A stretch of DNA of 64,000 nt from Amycolatopsis sp. NBC_01488 (GTDB lineage Bacteria > Actinomycetota > Actinomycetes > Mycobacteriales > Pseudonocardiaceae): NCBI RefSeq assembly GCF_036227105.1, contig NZ_CP109434.1, positions 3,228,001 to 3,292,000 on the forward strand, given 5' to 3'. Numbering within the stretch: the first letter of the stretch is position 1; each line of letters begins with the position of its first letter. Below are positions 54,194 to 62,180 of the stretch, piece by piece. The notes beneath the pieces were generated by a model. It did no database searches. It was given only the letters and a program-made list of their open reading frames with translations, and was not told the origin of the DNA. Both the position numbers and the translations under genes were made by a program.

Positions 54194-54511
54194 ATGAAGA
54201 CTGTGCAGCAGAGCTTCCCGGCACCGCCCGAGGCGCTGTGGAACGCGCTCCCCGCCGGGGTCGCGGCGATCGGCGGGCAGGGCCCGCGCTACGACGCGCA
54301 GCGCGGGTTCGTGTCGTTCCGGACCGGGATGAGCCTGCTGAGCTGGGGCCAGGAGATCACCGCGACGGTGGTGCCCGCGGCCGGAGGTTCGACGCTCACG
54401 GTCATGACGAACCTGAAGTTCGGCCTGTTCGACTGGGGCGAGGGCAAGCGCATCGCCACCCGCTTCGCCGCCGCTGTCGCCTTCTCGGCCGGCACTGCCG
54501 CGCTGGCTTAG
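54194..54511 (+). CDS. Small SRPBCC-like protein of unknown function
   Basis: 105 residues from the ATG at 54194. MKTVQQSFPAPPEALWNALPAGVAAIG looks like the first strand and helix of an SRPBCC/polyketide-cyclase-like protein, and the middle (FVSFRTGMSLLSWGQEITATVVPAAGGSTLTVMTNL) gives alternating strands. The protein is shorter than usual for the fold. Function unknown; low-confidence fold. It lies in the gap between serC and the beta-lactamase-like gene and has no operon partner. Confidence 0.6.
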   Translation: MKTVQQSFPAPPEALWNALPAGVAAIGGQGPRYDAQRGFVSFRTGMSLLSWGQEITATVVPAAGGSTLTVMTNLKFGLFDWGEGKRIATRFAAAVAFSAGTAALA

Positions 54512-54554
54512 GGCCCCGCTCGCCGCCCTGGGGGTGTGAGCGGGGCCCCGCACG

Positions 54555-55895
54555 TCAGCGCCAGCCTTCGACGCCGCCCGGCACCGGCGCGGCCGGGTCG
54601 TACGGCGTGCGGGTGAAGACGAACGTCGCGAGGTCGAGGTGCGTGGCGACGCCGTCGGCGTCCCGGCCCACTTCGAGCGTCTCGCCGGCGTAGTAGCCGT
54701 CGAGGCCGACGTAGGTGTCGCGGCCGGTGGCGCGGAAGCGCGAACTGCGCCCGGCGCCGTCGGCCGGGGCCAGCAGGAGCAGGCCGTCACCCTGGATGCG
54801 CAGGTGGTACGGCGTCGGCCCCCAGTGCCAGAGGCCGGTGAGGGCGAGCAGCGCGGGGTCGACGGCCGACGGCTGCCACTCGGCGGGCAGGCGCGGCTCC
54901 CGCTCGTCGGTCATCGTGATGAGGTCCAGGCAGAGCTGGGTGATGCCGACGCCGGACGTCGAGTTCGTGAGCACGAGCGCGCCGGTCTGCGCGGCCGGGT
55001 CGACCAGCGTGACGGCGAGGAAGCCGGGCATCGAGCCGGTGTGCCCGGCGAGCCGCCGGCCCTGGTAGCGCACGAGCATCAGGCCGAGGCCGAAGCCGGT
55101 CGTCCAGACGTCGGTGTCGTCGACGGTGACCATGGTCCGCATCTGCTCGATGGTCTCCGGCGCGAGCACGCCGCCGTCGTGGCCGCCGAGGAACGCCGTC
55201 CAGCGGGCGAGGTCGGCGGCGGTGGACCACAGCTGCCCGGCCGGGGCCATCGCGCCGGCGTCCGGGCTCGGCTCGGGCAGGAGGACGTCGGCGAAGGGGT
55301 GCACGGCGAAGCCCTGGGCGTGCGCGCCGACGGGGTGTGGGGTGGTGCGCGTCATCCCGAGCGGGCCGAGGACCTCTTCGTCGAGCACGGACAGCCAGTC
55401 CTTGCCGCGGTGGCGCGAGACGAGCTCGCCGAGCACGCCGTAGCCGACGTTCGAGTAGTGGAACCGCGCGCCCGGCCGGTGCTTGGTGGCGCCTTCGGCG
55501 AGGCTTCCGACGAGCGCGTCCCAGTCGGCGCCGGGGGTGCGCTCCCACCAGAGACCGGGGGACTCGGAGGTCAGGCCGGAGGTGTGGGAGAGCAGCTGGG
55601 CGACGGTCGCGGCGCCGAAGGGCGTGCCCGGGACGTGCTTCTCGAGCGGGTCGTTGAGGTCCAGCAGGCCTTCGTCGCGCAGGCGCATGACGGCGGTGGC
55701 GACGAGGGTCTTGGTGATCGAGCCCAGCCGGTACTGGGTGTCGGTGCCGGGCTGCCGGTCGCCGACGCGTCCCCGGCCGCCGGACCAGACGAGCTCCCCG
55801 TCCCGCACGACGGCGGCGACGAGCGAGGGAGCCCGGCAGGCGGCCTGCTCGTGGGCGATCCGGCGGAGCAGGGCGTGTTCGGTCGACTCAAGCAT
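54555..55895 (-). CDS. Serine beta-lactamase-fold hydrolase (class C/EstB-like)
   Basis: 446 residues. Ser59-x-x-Lys62 (GSITKTL) is the nucleophile motif, YSNVGYG holds the catalytic Tyr, and HTGSM replaces the KTG motif. PGTPFGAATVAQLLSHTSGL is typical of EstB/AmpC-like serine hydrolases. A C-terminal lipocalin-like part ([25 protein letters not shown]) is added, as in Pab87/ D-aminopeptidase-type members. No signal peptide, so a cytoplasmic esterase or D-amino peptidase is more likely than a secreted beta-lactamase. Upstream lies the 21-bp palindrome array. Confidence 0.85.
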   Translation of the reverse strand: MLESTEHALLRRIAHEQAACRAPSLVAAVVRDGELVWSGGRGRVGDRQPGTDTQYRLGSITKTLVATAVMRLRDEGLLDLNDPLEKHVPGTPFGAATVAQLLSHTSGLTSESPGLWWERTPGADWDALVGSLAEGATKHRPGARFHYSNVGYGVLGELVSRHRGKDWLSVLDEEVLGPLGMTRTTPHPVGAHAQGFAVHPFADVLLPEPSPDAGAMAPAGQLWSTAADLARWTAFLGGHDGGVLAPETIEQMRTMVTVDDTDVWTTGFGLGLMLVRYQGRRLAGHTGSMPGFLAVTLVDPAAQTGALVLTNSTSGVGITQLCLDLITMTDEREPRLPAEWQPSAVDPALLALTGLWHWGPTPYHLRIQGDGLLLLAPADGAGRSSRFRATGRDTYVGLDGYYAGETLEVGRDADGVATHLDLATFVFTRTPYDPAAPVPGGVEGWR

Positions 55896-55960
55896 GGACG
55901 CATTCTGCCGCGCGACGGCGATCGAGGCAGGTCCCGGGCCACGGCCGTGGTGACGGCAGC

Positions 55961-56125
55961 GGCATCACGCGTGAGTGAAGGGGCATCACGCGTGATGGGG
56001 AGGGCATCGGGTGTGATTGAACGGGGCATCGACGCGATGCCCCTCGGATCACGCGTGATGCCTGCTGGATCACGGGTGATGCCTGCTGGATCACGGGTGA
56101 TGCCCCTCGGGTCACGGGTGATGCC
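55961..56125. repeat. Array of eight palindromes, 21-bp spacing
   Basis: Eight units with core ATCACGCGTGAT or close variants begin at 55964, 55985, 56006, 56028, 56048, 56069, 56090 and 56111, a spacing of 21, 21, 22, 20, 21, 21 and 21 bases. Between cores lie GGGGCATC, TGCCTGCT or TGCCCCTCG spacers. The array stands between the beta-lactamase-like gene start and the end of the NarL regulator gene. Neither a CRISPR (units too short and palindromic) nor a coding repeat is likely; the period equals two helical turns. Confidence 0.75.
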
Positions 56126-56137
56126 CGAGGCGGTTGG

Positions 56138-56758
56138 TCAGCCGAGGAGGTTCCTCGCCATCGCCGTCGTCACCGCGGCTGTCCGATCGGAGACGCCCAG
56201 CTTGCCGAACACGCGCAGCAGGTGGGTCTTCACCGTTGCCTCGCTGATGTGCAGCGCGCGGCCGATGTCGGCGTTCGTGCCGCCCTTCGCCACCAGCCGG
56301 AGCACCTCCACCTCGCGGGCCGACAGCGACTGCGGCTCCGGGTTGCGCACCCGGTTGACGAGCTTGCCCGCCACCGACGGCGCCAGCACCGTCTCGCCAC
56401 GTGACGCCGCGCGGATCGCGTTCGCCAGCTCCGTGCGCGACGCGTCCTTCAGCAGGTATCCCGACGCGCCCGCCTCGACGGCGCGCAGGATGTCGGCGTC
56501 CGTCTCGTACGTCGTCAGCACGACGATCCGGCGGCCCGGCTGCTCGCGCAGGATCCGCTTCGTCGCGCCGACGCCGTCCAGCCCCGGCATCCGCAGGTCC
56601 ATCAGGACGACGTCCGGCAAGGCGACGCGGTCGAGTGCGACAGCTTCGTCGCCGGAGCCCGCTTCGCCGACCACCGTCAGATCCGGCTCGGCTTCGAGCA
56701 TGCCGCGCAGGCCTTCGCGGACGACGGGGTGGTCGTCGACGAGCATGATGCGGATCAA
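56138..56758 (-). CDS. NarL/LuxR-family response regulator
   Basis: 206 residues from a TTG at 56758 overlapping the kinase stop (TTGA), with GGAGG seven bases upstream; ATG 56746 is possible. Receiver: MLVDDHPVVREGL, phospho-Asp in VVLMDLRMPGLDG, Lys in LLKDAS. The LuxR HTH is complete: LSAREVEVLRLVAKGGTNADIGRALHISEATVKTHLLRVFGKLGV. Ends the ABC-kinase-regulator operon, which suggests sensing of cell-envelope stress or antibiotic, as in LiaSR or DesKR-like systems. Confidence 0.92.
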   Translation of the reverse strand: MIRIMLVDDHPVVREGLRGMLEAEPDLTVVGEAGSGDEAVALDRVALPDVVLMDLRMPGLDGVGATKRILREQPGRRIVVLTTYETDADILRAVEAGASGYLLKDASRTELANAIRAASRGETVLAPSVAGKLVNRVRNPEPQSLSAREVEVLRLVAKGGTNADIGRALHISEATVKTHLLRVFGKLGVSDRTAAVTTAMARNLLG

Positions 56759-57912
56759 GCCGGCACCTCCAGGGTGAGTTCGGTGCCGCTCGGGCCGCTC
56801 CGGACGCTCAGTGTGCCACCCACCTGCTCGGCCCGGGACCGCATGCCGCGCAAGCCGAAACCGCTGACGCCGTCCGGGTCGAAGCCGACGCCGTCGTCTC
56901 GGACGAACAGCCGGACCGCATCGTCCACAAGGGACAGCCGCACCGACACCGACGACGCCGCCGCGTGGCGCCGGACGTTGTTCAGCGCCTCCTGCGCGCC
57001 GCGCAGCAGGACCACTTCGCCCGCCATGCCGATCGCCGGGAGCGCACCGTCCACTTCGTACTCGACCGACACGCCCGTCTCGTCGGCGAGCCGGCCGGCC
57101 TGGCGCCGGACGGCGTCCACGAGGGACCCCGACGCCAGATCCGCCGGCGCCAGCGCGGCGACCATCGTGCGGGCCTCGGCGAGGTTCTCCCGCGCCGTCC
57201 GGGCGGCCAGTTCGACGTGCCGCCGCGCTGCCGCCAGGTCGGTGTCCAGTTCGGACTCGATGGCCTCGGTGAGCGTGACGATGCTGGTGAAGCCCTGGGC
57301 CAGCGTGTCGTGGATCTCGCGCGCGAGCCGCTCGCGCTCGGCCGCCGTGCCCGCCTCGCGGGAGAGCCGAGCGACTTCGGCCTGGCTCTCCTCGAGCCGG
57401 TCGATCAGCTCCGCCCGCGCCCGGCTCTCCTCGATGACGTGCAGGATGAACTTGCCGGACAGGATCCCGAACACGACGAGGATCGCGGTCATCGGCAGCA
57501 GGATGTGCAGCGCCGGACCCCGCAGCCCGTCGGCGGCGATCGACGACAGCGGGCTCAGCAGGATCACCAGCGTGGTGAGCACCGCGGCCGGGCGGAACTC
57601 GAGCGTCGAGAACAGCAGCGGGCACACCATGAACAGGATGAAGCTGGACGTCGTGTTGGCGAACATCGCGACCGCGACCAGCGCCACGACGAGCACCGCC
57701 AGCAGCCACCGCTGCCGGAGGTGCCCGTCGTCGCGCACCACCCGCCGCCCCCACAGCAGGTAGGTCAGCGCGAGCGCGGTGAGGGCCCCGACCGCGACGA
57801 GGGTGCGCACCGGATCGGTCTCGTCCAGCAGCACCAACGTCGTCGTGGCCAGGTACGCCACCGCGAAGAGGATCTCCCAGAGCCAGTTGAACCGGTCCCA
57901 GGCGTCCTTCAC
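56755..57912 (-). CDS. DesK/NarX-type sensor histidine kinase
   Basis: 385 residues from the GTG at 57912 (GTGA overlap with permease). Five to six membrane segments fill residues about 10-160, with no large outer domain, typical of DesK/LiaS intramembrane sensors. The HisKA_3 box is RERLAREIHDTLAQGFTSIVTLTEAIE and the ATPase has LNNVRRHAAASSVSV (N-box) and GFGLRGMRSRAEQVGG. It partners the regulator that follows. The ABC transporter upstream in the operon may be part of the sensor, as in Bce-type modules. Confidence 0.9.
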   Translation of the reverse strand: MKDAWDRFNWLWEILFAVAYLATTTLVLLDETDPVRTLVAVGALTALALTYLLWGRRVVRDDGHLRQRWLLAVLVVALVAVAMFANTTSSFILFMVCPLLFSTLEFRPAAVLTTLVILLSPLSSIAADGLRGPALHILLPMTAILVVFGILSGKFILHVIEESRARAELIDRLEESQAEVARLSREAGTAAERERLAREIHDTLAQGFTSIVTLTEAIESELDTDLAAARRHVELAARTARENLAEARTMVAALAPADLASGSLVDAVRRQAGRLADETGVSVEYEVDGALPAIGMAGEVVLLRGAQEALNNVRRHAAASSVSVRLSLVDDAVRLFVRDDGVGFDPDGVSGFGLRGMRSRAEQVGGTLSVRSGPSGTELTLEVPA

Positions 57913-58784
57913 TTCGCGTCGGTCCACCGGAAGCTCAGCCGCGCCAGCACCGCGCCCGCCACGCACCAGATCCCCAGCACCAGCGCCACCCGCGGAAGCT
58001 CCCATGACCCGGCCATCTCCATCCTCACGGCGCCGTCCGGCAGGAACACCGATCGGAATCCCTGGCAGATCCACTTCAGCGGGAAGAACGACGCGATGTC
58101 CACCATAACTTTCGGCAGGTGCGTGATCGGCGAGACGAACACGCCGGAGATGAACTGCAGCACCAGGTAGAGCATCTGGACGACCGCGACGGCACCGTTC
58201 TGCGACTTCGCCAGCGAGCTGATCGCGATGCCGAGCAGCGTGCACGAGACGATGCCGAGCGCGAACACCCACAGCAGCGTCAGCCACTTCGCCGGGTCGG
58301 ACGGCAGCTTCAGCCCGAACAGCAGCGTCGCGACCGCGACCATCAGCACGGTCTGCGCCAGGCTGGACACCGCGACCAGCACCATCTTGCCGATGAAGTA
58401 GGACGCCGACGGCATCGGCGTGCCGCGAAGGCGTTTGAGCGCCCCGGTTTCCCGGTCGCCCGCGACGCCGGTCGCGATGCTGTTGAACGAGGTCGAGACG
58501 ATGCCGGAGCCGATCATCCCGGCTGCCAGCAGCTGCCCGGACGTGACACCCGCCAAGGCCGTCGGACCGTCCAGGATGGACCCGAGCAGGATCATCAGTA
58601 CCGCGGGCAGGGAGAAGGTGAAGACCACCTGTTCCTTGTGCCGGAAGAACTGCCGCAGCTCGGTGCCGCCGCGAGCGAGGCCGAGTGACAGTGGGCCCGG
58701 GAGGGCGAGCATGGTCGCTTTTCGGGGGTTCCGGGTGGCGGAGCCCCCGGCCTGGGGCGAAGCCCCGGATCTCGCAGTGGTCAT
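57909..58784 (-). CDS. ABC-2 type transporter permease
   Basis: 291 residues. Six membrane segments with ABC-2 features (HKEQVVFTFSLPAVLMILLGSILDG; GIVSTSFNSIATGVAGDRETGALKRLRGTP; ALGIVSCTLLGIAISSLAKSQNGA). RETGALKRLRGTP is the typical coupling region. ATG 58784 overlaps the ATPase stop (ATGA), but the first about 24 residues are encoded by a palindromic repeat (58715-58768), so the original start may have been the Met at 58713. Exports an unknown lipid, drug or antibiotic. Confidence 0.87.
   Translation of the reverse strand: MTTARSGASPQAGGSATRNPRKATMLALPGPLSLGLARGGTELRQFFRHKEQVVFTFSLPAVLMILLGSILDGPTALAGVTSGQLLAAGMIGSGIVSTSFNSIATGVAGDRETGALKRLRGTPMPSASYFIGKMVLVAVSSLAQTVLMVAVATLLFGLKLPSDPAKWLTLLWVFALGIVSCTLLGIAISSLAKSQNGAVAVVQMLYLVLQFISGVFVSPITHLPKVMVDIASFFPLKWICQGFRSVFLPDGAVRMEMAGSWELPRVALVLGIWCVAGAVLARLSFRWTDAK
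58715..58768. repeat. Dispersed palindromic element, copy 2 (in ABC permease)
   Basis: Starts TCGCTTTTCGGGGGTTCCGGG and ends GGGGCGAAGCCCCGG, as the copy at 3137-3168, with an extra inner hairpin (GGGTGGCGGAGCCCCCGG). It codes for the first residues of the permease. Confidence 0.6.
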
Positions 58785-59620
58785 GCCTTGTCTCCGATCA
58801 GGTCCAGGTAGATCTCCTCCAGGCTCGGCCTGGTCACGGTCAGCCCGCCGAGCTCCCTACCCCCAGCAGAGAGCTCGGTGACGAGCTTGGTCGGGTACGC
58901 GGTGCGTTCGACGTGCTCGCCGCGCTCGTCGAACCACCGCACGGTGGCCTCGGCGGCGGCGCGGCCACCGAGGTTCTGCGGCGTGTCCTGCGCGACGATC
59001 TCGCCACGAGCGATCACCGCGACGCGGTCGGCGAGCGCCTCGGCTTCGTCGAGGTAGTGGGTGGTGAGGAGGATGGTGGTGCCCTCGGCGGCGAGGTCGC
59101 TGATCAGCTTCCAGAACTGCCGCCGCGCCTCGGGGTCGAAGCCGGTGGTCGGCTCGTCGAGGAAGAGCAGTTCGGGCCGGCCGATGATGCCGAGCGCGAC
59201 GTCGACGCGGCGCCGCTGCCCGCCCGACAGTGACTTGATCCGCGCCTTGGCCTTCTCGGTGAGCCCCACCTTCTCGATGACCTCGTCGGGGTCGCGCGGG
59301 TCGGGGTAGTACTTCGCGAAGTGCTGCACGGTCTCGGCGACGCTCAGCTCGGCGGCGTCGTTGGCGGTCTGCAGGACGATCCCGATCCGCGACCGCCAGG
59401 CGCGGCCGGCCTTGCCGGGGTCCTCGCCGAGCACGGTGACCTCGCCGCCGCTCCGCTGGCGGTGGCCTTCGAGGATCTCGACGGTCGTGGTCTTCCCCGC
59501 GCCGTTCGGGCCGAGCAGGGAGAAGACCTCGCCCGGGGCGATGTCCAGGTCGAGCCCGGCCACCGCGAGGTGACCGGGGTACTGCTTGCGCAGGCCGCGC
59601 ACGCTCACTGCTGTGGTCAT
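58781..59620 (-). CDS. ABC-2 type transporter ATP-binding protein (DrrA-like)
   Basis: 279 residues. Walker A GPNGAGKTT, Q-loop IVLQTAN, signature LSGGQRRR, Walker B LLFLDEPTTGFD, switch LTTHYLDEAE. The C-terminal part (VRWFDERGEHVERTA ... LGGLTVTRPSLEEIYLDLIG) matches the DrrA regulatory domain. It pairs with the permease just downstream. First gene of a four-gene operon with the kinase and regulator; each gene overlaps the next. The intergenic region to 59848 holds no other gene. Confidence 0.92.
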   Translation of the reverse strand: MTTAVSVRGLRKQYPGHLAVAGLDLDIAPGEVFSLLGPNGAGKTTTVEILEGHRQRSGGEVTVLGEDPGKAGRAWRSRIGIVLQTANDAAELSVAETVQHFAKYYPDPRDPDEVIEKVGLTEKAKARIKSLSGGQRRRVDVALGIIGRPELLFLDEPTTGFDPEARRQFWKLISDLAAEGTTILLTTHYLDEAEALADRVAVIARGEIVAQDTPQNLGGRAAAEATVRWFDERGEHVERTAYPTKLVTELSAGGRELGGLTVTRPSLEEIYLDLIGDKA

Positions 59621-59824
59621 GGCTCACAGCCTGCTCGCTCGCGGCCCCGATGAGGAGCAACGCTCAGCTGAATCCGGGTGTCCACCGTTCGATGGACAGA
59701 GTCGTCAGCCGGGCCCCGGCTTGGTTTCCCGTGGAACCACGAAAACGCTGTCATACCAGCAAAAACCCGCCGAATGCATGAACGTCGGCCGGCCGCCAGC
59801 CGCCGCGTGGGTGAACACACTGTT

Positions 59825-59852
59825 GACATCCTGTCTAACATGACAGAATGTC
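59825..59852. promoter_or_regulatory. TetR operator overlapping the start of the EphD-like gene
   Basis: GACATcCTGTC (59825-59835) and GACAGaATGTC (59842-59852) form an inverted repeat with one mismatch in 11, around TAACAT. The repeat covers the start codon at 59848. TAACAT could be a -10 element, six bases before the ATG, which would give a leaderless mRNA. The likely binder is the TetR encoded in the same operon. Confidence 0.6.
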
Positions 59853-61557
59853 TCACAAGTGGGTGACCGCCAGCGACGGTGTCCGCCTCTCGGTCCACAT
59901 CGACGGCCGGGAAGACGGGCCCACGGTCGTGCTCGTGCACGGCTACCCCGACAACAGCTCGATGTGGGCCGGCGTGGCCGCCGAGCTGGCGCCGGACCAC
60001 CGCGTCGTCACCTACGACGTCCGCGGGGCCGGACAGTCGGCCAAGCCGTCGGGACGCGCGTCCTACCGGCTGGACCAGCTGGCCGACGACCTCCGAGCCG
60101 TCGTCGACGAGGTGAAGCCGCACGGCAGGGTCCACCTCCTCGCCCACGACTGGGGCTCCATCCAGGCCTGGCACGCCGTCACCGGCGACGGCCTGCGCGG
60201 CCGGATCGCGTCCTACACGTCGATCTCCGGCCCGAGCCTCGACCACGCCGGCGCGTGGTTCCGCGCCCAGGTCACCCGCCCGACGCCGAAGCGGCTCAAG
60301 AACGCGCTGAGCCAGTTCCTGCACTCGTGGTACATCCTCGCGTTCCAGCTCCCGCTGATCCCGGACCTGCTGTGGCGCACCGGCTTGCTGGGCAAGCAGA
60401 TCCAGCGCATGGAGCCCGACGCGGCGCCACCGGAGAAGTCCGACGGCATCAACGGCCTCGAGCTGTACCGCGCCAACATGTTCACCCGGCTGTCCCGGCC
60501 CGCGCCGCGGGCGGCCGACGTCCCGGTGCAGGTCCTCGCCCCGACCAGCGACGCCTACGTCACCGCGCCGCTGCAGACCGAGGTCGCGCGCTGGGTGCCC
60601 GACCTGCGGATCCGCCGGATCGTCGGGACGCACTGGGTGACCCGCGCCAAGCCGAAGGTGGTCGCTCGGGCCGCCGCCGAGCTGATCGAGCACGTCGAAA
60701 CCGGCGCCGAGAGCCGGGGCCTGCGCCGGGCGCGCGTGGGGACCAGCCGGTTCGCGCACAAGCTGGTCGTCGTCACCGGTGCCGGCAGCGGCATCGGGCG
60801 CGCCACCGCGCTCGCCTTCGCCGCGGAGGGCGCCGACGTCGTCATCACCGACATCGACCAGGCCGCGGCCGCCGAAACCCGGAAGCTCCTCGGCGACCAC
60901 GGGGTCGCCGAGTACACAGTGGACTCCAGTGACGGCGCCGCCGTGCACCGCTTCGCCGAAGACGTCCGCGAGAACCACGGCGTCCCGGACATCGTGGTCA
61001 ACAACGCCGGGATCGGGATGTCCGGCCCGTTCCTCGACACGTCCGTCGAGGACTGGGAACGCGTCATCGACGTCAACCTCTGGGGCGTGATCCACGGCTG
61101 CCGCGCGTTCGCGCCGATGCTCGCCGAACGCGCCGAGGGCGGCCAGATCGTCAACCTCGCCTCGGCGGCCGCCTACCTGCCGTCGAAGATCCTCACCGCC
61201 TACGCGACGACGAAGTCCGCCGTGCTGACGTTGAGCATCTGCTTGCGCGCCGAGCTGGCCGAGCACCACATCGGCGTCACCGCGGTGTGCCCGGGGATCG
61301 TCAAGACCAACATCACCACCACCACGCGCTTCGTCGGAGTGTCCGAAGAGGAGCAACGGCGGCGGCAGCGAGAGAGCTCGAAGCTGTACGCACGACGCGG
61401 TTTCGGCCCCGAAGGCGTCGCGAAGGACATCCTGCGAGCCGTGGAGAAGGACACCGCGATCGCACCGTCCACTCCGGAAGCCAAGGTCGCGCTGGTCCTT
61501 TCGCGACTGACGCCCGGACTCCTGCGCCAGGCGGCGAAACTGGACCTGACGCCGTGA
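59848..61557 (+). CDS. EphD-like fusion of alpha/beta hydrolase and short-chain dehydrogenase
   Basis: 569 residues. Residues 1-285 are an epoxide-hydrolase-type alpha/beta hydrolase: VLVHGYPDNSSMW (oxyanion HGxP), nucleophile Asp in LLAHDWGSIQAW, late His in GTHWVTRAKP. Residues about 300-569 are an SDR: TGAGSGIGRA (NAD(P) binding), NNAGIG, catalytic Ser/Tyr/Lys in ASAAAYLPSK and YATTKSA. The layout matches M. tuberculosis EphD, an epoxide hydrolase linked to mycolic-acid epoxides. It is co-transcribed with a TetR gene (overlap GTGA). Confidence 0.92.
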   Translation: MSHKWVTASDGVRLSVHIDGREDGPTVVLVHGYPDNSSMWAGVAAELAPDHRVVTYDVRGAGQSAKPSGRASYRLDQLADDLRAVVDEVKPHGRVHLLAHDWGSIQAWHAVTGDGLRGRIASYTSISGPSLDHAGAWFRAQVTRPTPKRLKNALSQFLHSWYILAFQLPLIPDLLWRTGLLGKQIQRMEPDAAPPEKSDGINGLELYRANMFTRLSRPAPRAADVPVQVLAPTSDAYVTAPLQTEVARWVPDLRIRRIVGTHWVTRAKPKVVARAAAELIEHVETGAESRGLRRARVGTSRFAHKLVVVTGAGSGIGRATALAFAAEGADVVITDIDQAAAAETRKLLGDHGVAEYTVDSSDGAAVHRFAEDVRENHGVPDIVVNNAGIGMSGPFLDTSVEDWERVIDVNLWGVIHGCRAFAPMLAERAEGGQIVNLASAAAYLPSKILTAYATTKSAVLTLSICLRAELAEHHIGVTAVCPGIVKTNITTTTRFVGVSEEEQRRRQRESSKLYARRGFGPEGVAKDILRAVEKDTAIAPSTPEAKVALVLSRLTPGLLRQAAKLDLTP

Positions 61558-62159
61558 GCAGGCCGCGGCGGATGTCGCCGCAGGCCCGCCGCGACGACCT
61601 GATCCGCGCCGCGCTCGACCTGTTCGGCTCCCGTGCGCCGGAACTGGTCACCGTGGACGACATCGTCGCGCGCGCCGAGGTGTCGCGGCCGTTGTTCTAC
61701 CGGTACTTCTCCAGCCTGCGCGAGCTGCAGGTCGAGGCGCTGCGCACGGTCACCGTCGGGCTCATCGACGGCCTGGCCGGGCTCGAGGAGGGGCCGCCCG
61801 AAACCCGGCTCCGGGCCGCCGTCCGGGGCCTGATCGACGTCGCCGACCACTACCGCGCGGGCTACATCGCGGTGCTGCGCAGCGGTTCGGTGATCGCGAC
61901 GTCCGAAACGGACGCGGCGATCGACGAGGTCCGCAACCGGGCGGTGGCCCTGATCCTGGACGCGCTGGGCGTCGAAGATCCGTCGCCGCTGCTCTCGCTC
62001 ACCCTGCGCTGCTGGACCGCGGTCGTCGAAGGCGCGTTGCTGAGCTGGCTGCAGGAGCGCACGGTCCCGCGCGAATCCCTGGACACCTGGCTGGTGGACC
62101 AGCTCACGGCGATGCTCGGCGCCACCGCCGCACACGAGCAGACCGGCACTTTCGCGTGA
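61554..62159 (+). CDS. TetR-family regulator of the EphD-like gene
   Basis: 201 residues from the GTG at 61554. HTH: VTVDDIVARAEVSRPLFYRYFSSLRELQVEAL. The C-terminal domain has helices typical for ligand binding (GLIDVADHYRAGYIAVLRSGSVIATSE). The last codons (HEQTGTFA) are part of a 19-bp perfect hairpin. Autoregulation through the palindrome at 59825 is likely. Ligand unknown, presumably lipid-like. Confidence 0.87.
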   Translation: MSRPRRMSPQARRDDLIRAALDLFGSRAPELVTVDDIVARAEVSRPLFYRYFSSLRELQVEALRTVTVGLIDGLAGLEEGPPETRLRAAVRGLIDVADHYRAGYIAVLRSGSVIATSETDAAIDEVRNRAVALILDALGVEDPSPLLSLTLRCWTAVVEGALLSWLQERTVPRESLDTWLVDQLTAMLGATAAHEQTGTFA

Positions 62160-62176
62160 AAGTGCCGGTCTGCTCG
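62135..62176. terminator. Perfect bidirectional hairpin terminator
   Basis: CGAGCAGACCGGCACTTTC and its exact complement (19 pairs) flank GCGT. It covers the end of the TetR gene and lies four bases before the end of the convergent citrate synthase gene. Confidence 0.8.
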
Positions 62177-62180
62177 TGGG

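Noticed and set aside
55961..56125. CRISPR array
   Set aside because: Units are 21 bp with palindromic cores and no unique spacers of 30 bp or more; no cas genes nearby.
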